DNA of 31,268 bases from an uncultured Eubacterium sp. (GTDB lineage Bacteria > Bacillota > Clostridia > Lachnospirales > Lachnospiraceae): NCBI GenBank assembly GCA_900545725.1, contig URAI01000021.1:1-31268 (forward strand), read 5' to 3'. The position numbers were made by a program, and so were the translations under genes. Below are positions 30,541-31,268 of this stretch, piece by piece (positions within the stretch are counted from its first letter, which is position 1; each line of letters starts with the position of its first letter). Below the pieces are notes generated by a model. It saw only the letters and a program-made list of their open reading frames with translations, was not told where the DNA came from and searched no databases.

Positions 30541-31182
30541 ATGCAGAATATATTAAAGATAGAAAATGCATCTAAAAAATTTAAAGGACAGATAATATTT
30601 GAAAATGTCAATCTGGAGTTTGAAAGAGGAAAAAGCTATGGATTTGTAGGACCAAACGGCTGTGGCAAAAGTGTCTTTTTTAAAACACTGTGCGGATATT
30701 CATTATTAGATTCGGGACAGGTTATTTATGATGGCAGGATTATAGGTAAAGATATAGATTTTATAGATAATGCGGGAGTTGTAATTGAGCAGCCGGAATT
30801 TATTAATGAGCTTTCAGGGATGAAAAATCTTAAGATTCTTGCAGAGATTAAAAATGTAATACATGATGATGATATCAATGATACACTTAAAAAGTTTGGT
30901 CTGTATGAAGAACGTGATAAAAAGGTTGGAAAATATTCAGTCGGAATGAAGCAGAAGCTAAGGCTTGTACAGGCTTTTATGGAAAAACCTAAGATTATGA
31001 TTCTTGATGAGCCTATGAATGGTCTTGACAAAAAATCAGTACATGCTGTTGAAGAATTGTTAAAACAGTTTGTAAGAGATGGCGGCACACTTCTTATGAC
31101 AAGCCATATAGAACAGCAGTTAAATAGCTGCTGTGACATAATGTATGAGATGGAAGATGCAGGATTTACACGTATTGGGTGA
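30541..31182 (+). CDS. ABC transporter ATP-binding protein
   Basis: A 213-residue ATPase subunit. Walker A is GPNGCGKS (37-44), the Q-loop Q84 in VIEQPEF, the signature SVGMKQ (133-138, with V in place of the usual G), Walker B IMILDEP (152-158) with E157, the D-loop GLD (161-163) and H189 in TSH. It matches drug/peptide exporter ATPases of the BcrA/lantibiotic-protection type. GGGGAG precedes the ATG. It is the last gene of the permease operon and would energise the three membrane proteins. Confidence 0.93.
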   Translation: MQNILKIENASKKFKGQIIFENVNLEFERGKSYGFVGPNGCGKSVFFKTLCGYSLLDSGQVIYDGRIIGKDIDFIDNAGVVIEQPEFINELSGMKNLKILAEIKNVIHDDDINDTLKKFGLYEERDKKVGKYSVGMKQKLRLVQAFMEKPKIMILDEPMNGLDKKSVHAVEELLKQFVRDGGTLLMTSHIEQQLNSCCDIMYEMEDAGFTRIG

Positions 31183-31206
31183 GACAGTTTTTTGTAAAAA
31201 ACTGTC
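31183..31206. other. hairpin after the ATPase gene
   Basis: GACAGTTTTTT (31183-31193) and AAAAAACTGTC (31196-31206) form a perfect 11-bp inverted repeat right at the end of the ATPase frame. No T run follows on either strand, but the A/T-rich arms could still help end transcription. Confidence 0.5.
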
Positions 31207-31268
31207 CGGTCGTCACCCCAAGCGTAGAGGTTTTTGAAATGTAGCAAAGGGCAGGCTGTGACTAATAT

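Noticed and set aside
30726..31247. 173-residue minus-strand frame opposite the ABC ATPase
   Set aside because: The plus strand has all ABC motifs; the opposite frame has no similarity or ribosome binding site.

Overview
The window looks like the chromosome of a low-GC, spore-forming Gram-positive anaerobe, most plausibly a Lachnospiraceae (Lachnospira/Eubacterium eligens/Butyrivibrio-like) gut or rumen bacterium. This rests on A+T-rich DNA, strong AGGAGG-type ribosome binding sites, small CotF-like spore proteins, cytoplasmic plant-polysaccharide glycosidases (GH43, GH2), a PadR-DUF1700-DUF4097 operon, a putative group B [FeFe]-hydrogenase and BspA-type leucine-rich repeats. No rRNA, tRNA, phage, transposase or CRISPR array was found. 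The genus is inference.

Layout. 1-640: two small minus-strand spore-coat-like genes around a folded spacer. 950-6250: a GH43 beta-xylosidase/arabinofuranosidase, then a TSUP (TauE/SafE) permease, a PucR regulator, a 57-codon remnant of an amidohydrolase and a LysR regulator; this second block looks like an eroded catabolic locus. 6390-7130 (minus): a DUF1275 membrane protein. 7600-10890: a Crp/Fnr-like protein whose DNA-binding helix is cut off, followed by a GH2 glycosidase. 11090-12350: a membrane chemoreceptor without a periplasmic sensor. 12830-14290: enolase, behind a promoter with three phased TCTAAC half-sites and an intrinsic terminator that ends at the ribosome binding site. 14440-16850: PadR-DUF1700-DUF4097 operon with twin palindromic operators. 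17160-18900: a DXS-like thiamine-diphosphate enzyme that has lost the phosphate-binding arginines of true DXP synthase. 19330-21600: a FIST sensor and a soluble chemoreceptor. 21750-25700: putative group B [FeFe]-hydrogenase, Nudix hydrolase, BspA-like lipoprotein and a monoacylglycerol-lipase-like hydrolase. 25900-31180: a LytTR response regulator, an AgrC-like GHKL kinase, three related membrane proteins and an ABC ATPase.

How genes may work together. The glycosidases fit degradation of hemicellulose oligosaccharides imported from outside. The FIST protein and the soluble receptor probably form a split chemosensor, and the group B hydrogenase may serve redox sensing or hydrogen metabolism. 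The LytTR/GHKL pair probably controls the adjacent ABC exporter through a 9-bp direct repeat just upstream of the first permease. A family of folded intergenic repeats (about 100-150 nt) occurs at least three times, with a fourth partial copy, often just in front of ribosome binding sites. The strongest leads are the DXS-like enzyme with a remodelled acceptor site, the operator-plus-attenuator in front of enolase, the interspersed folded repeat, and the two-component/three-permease ABC cluster.
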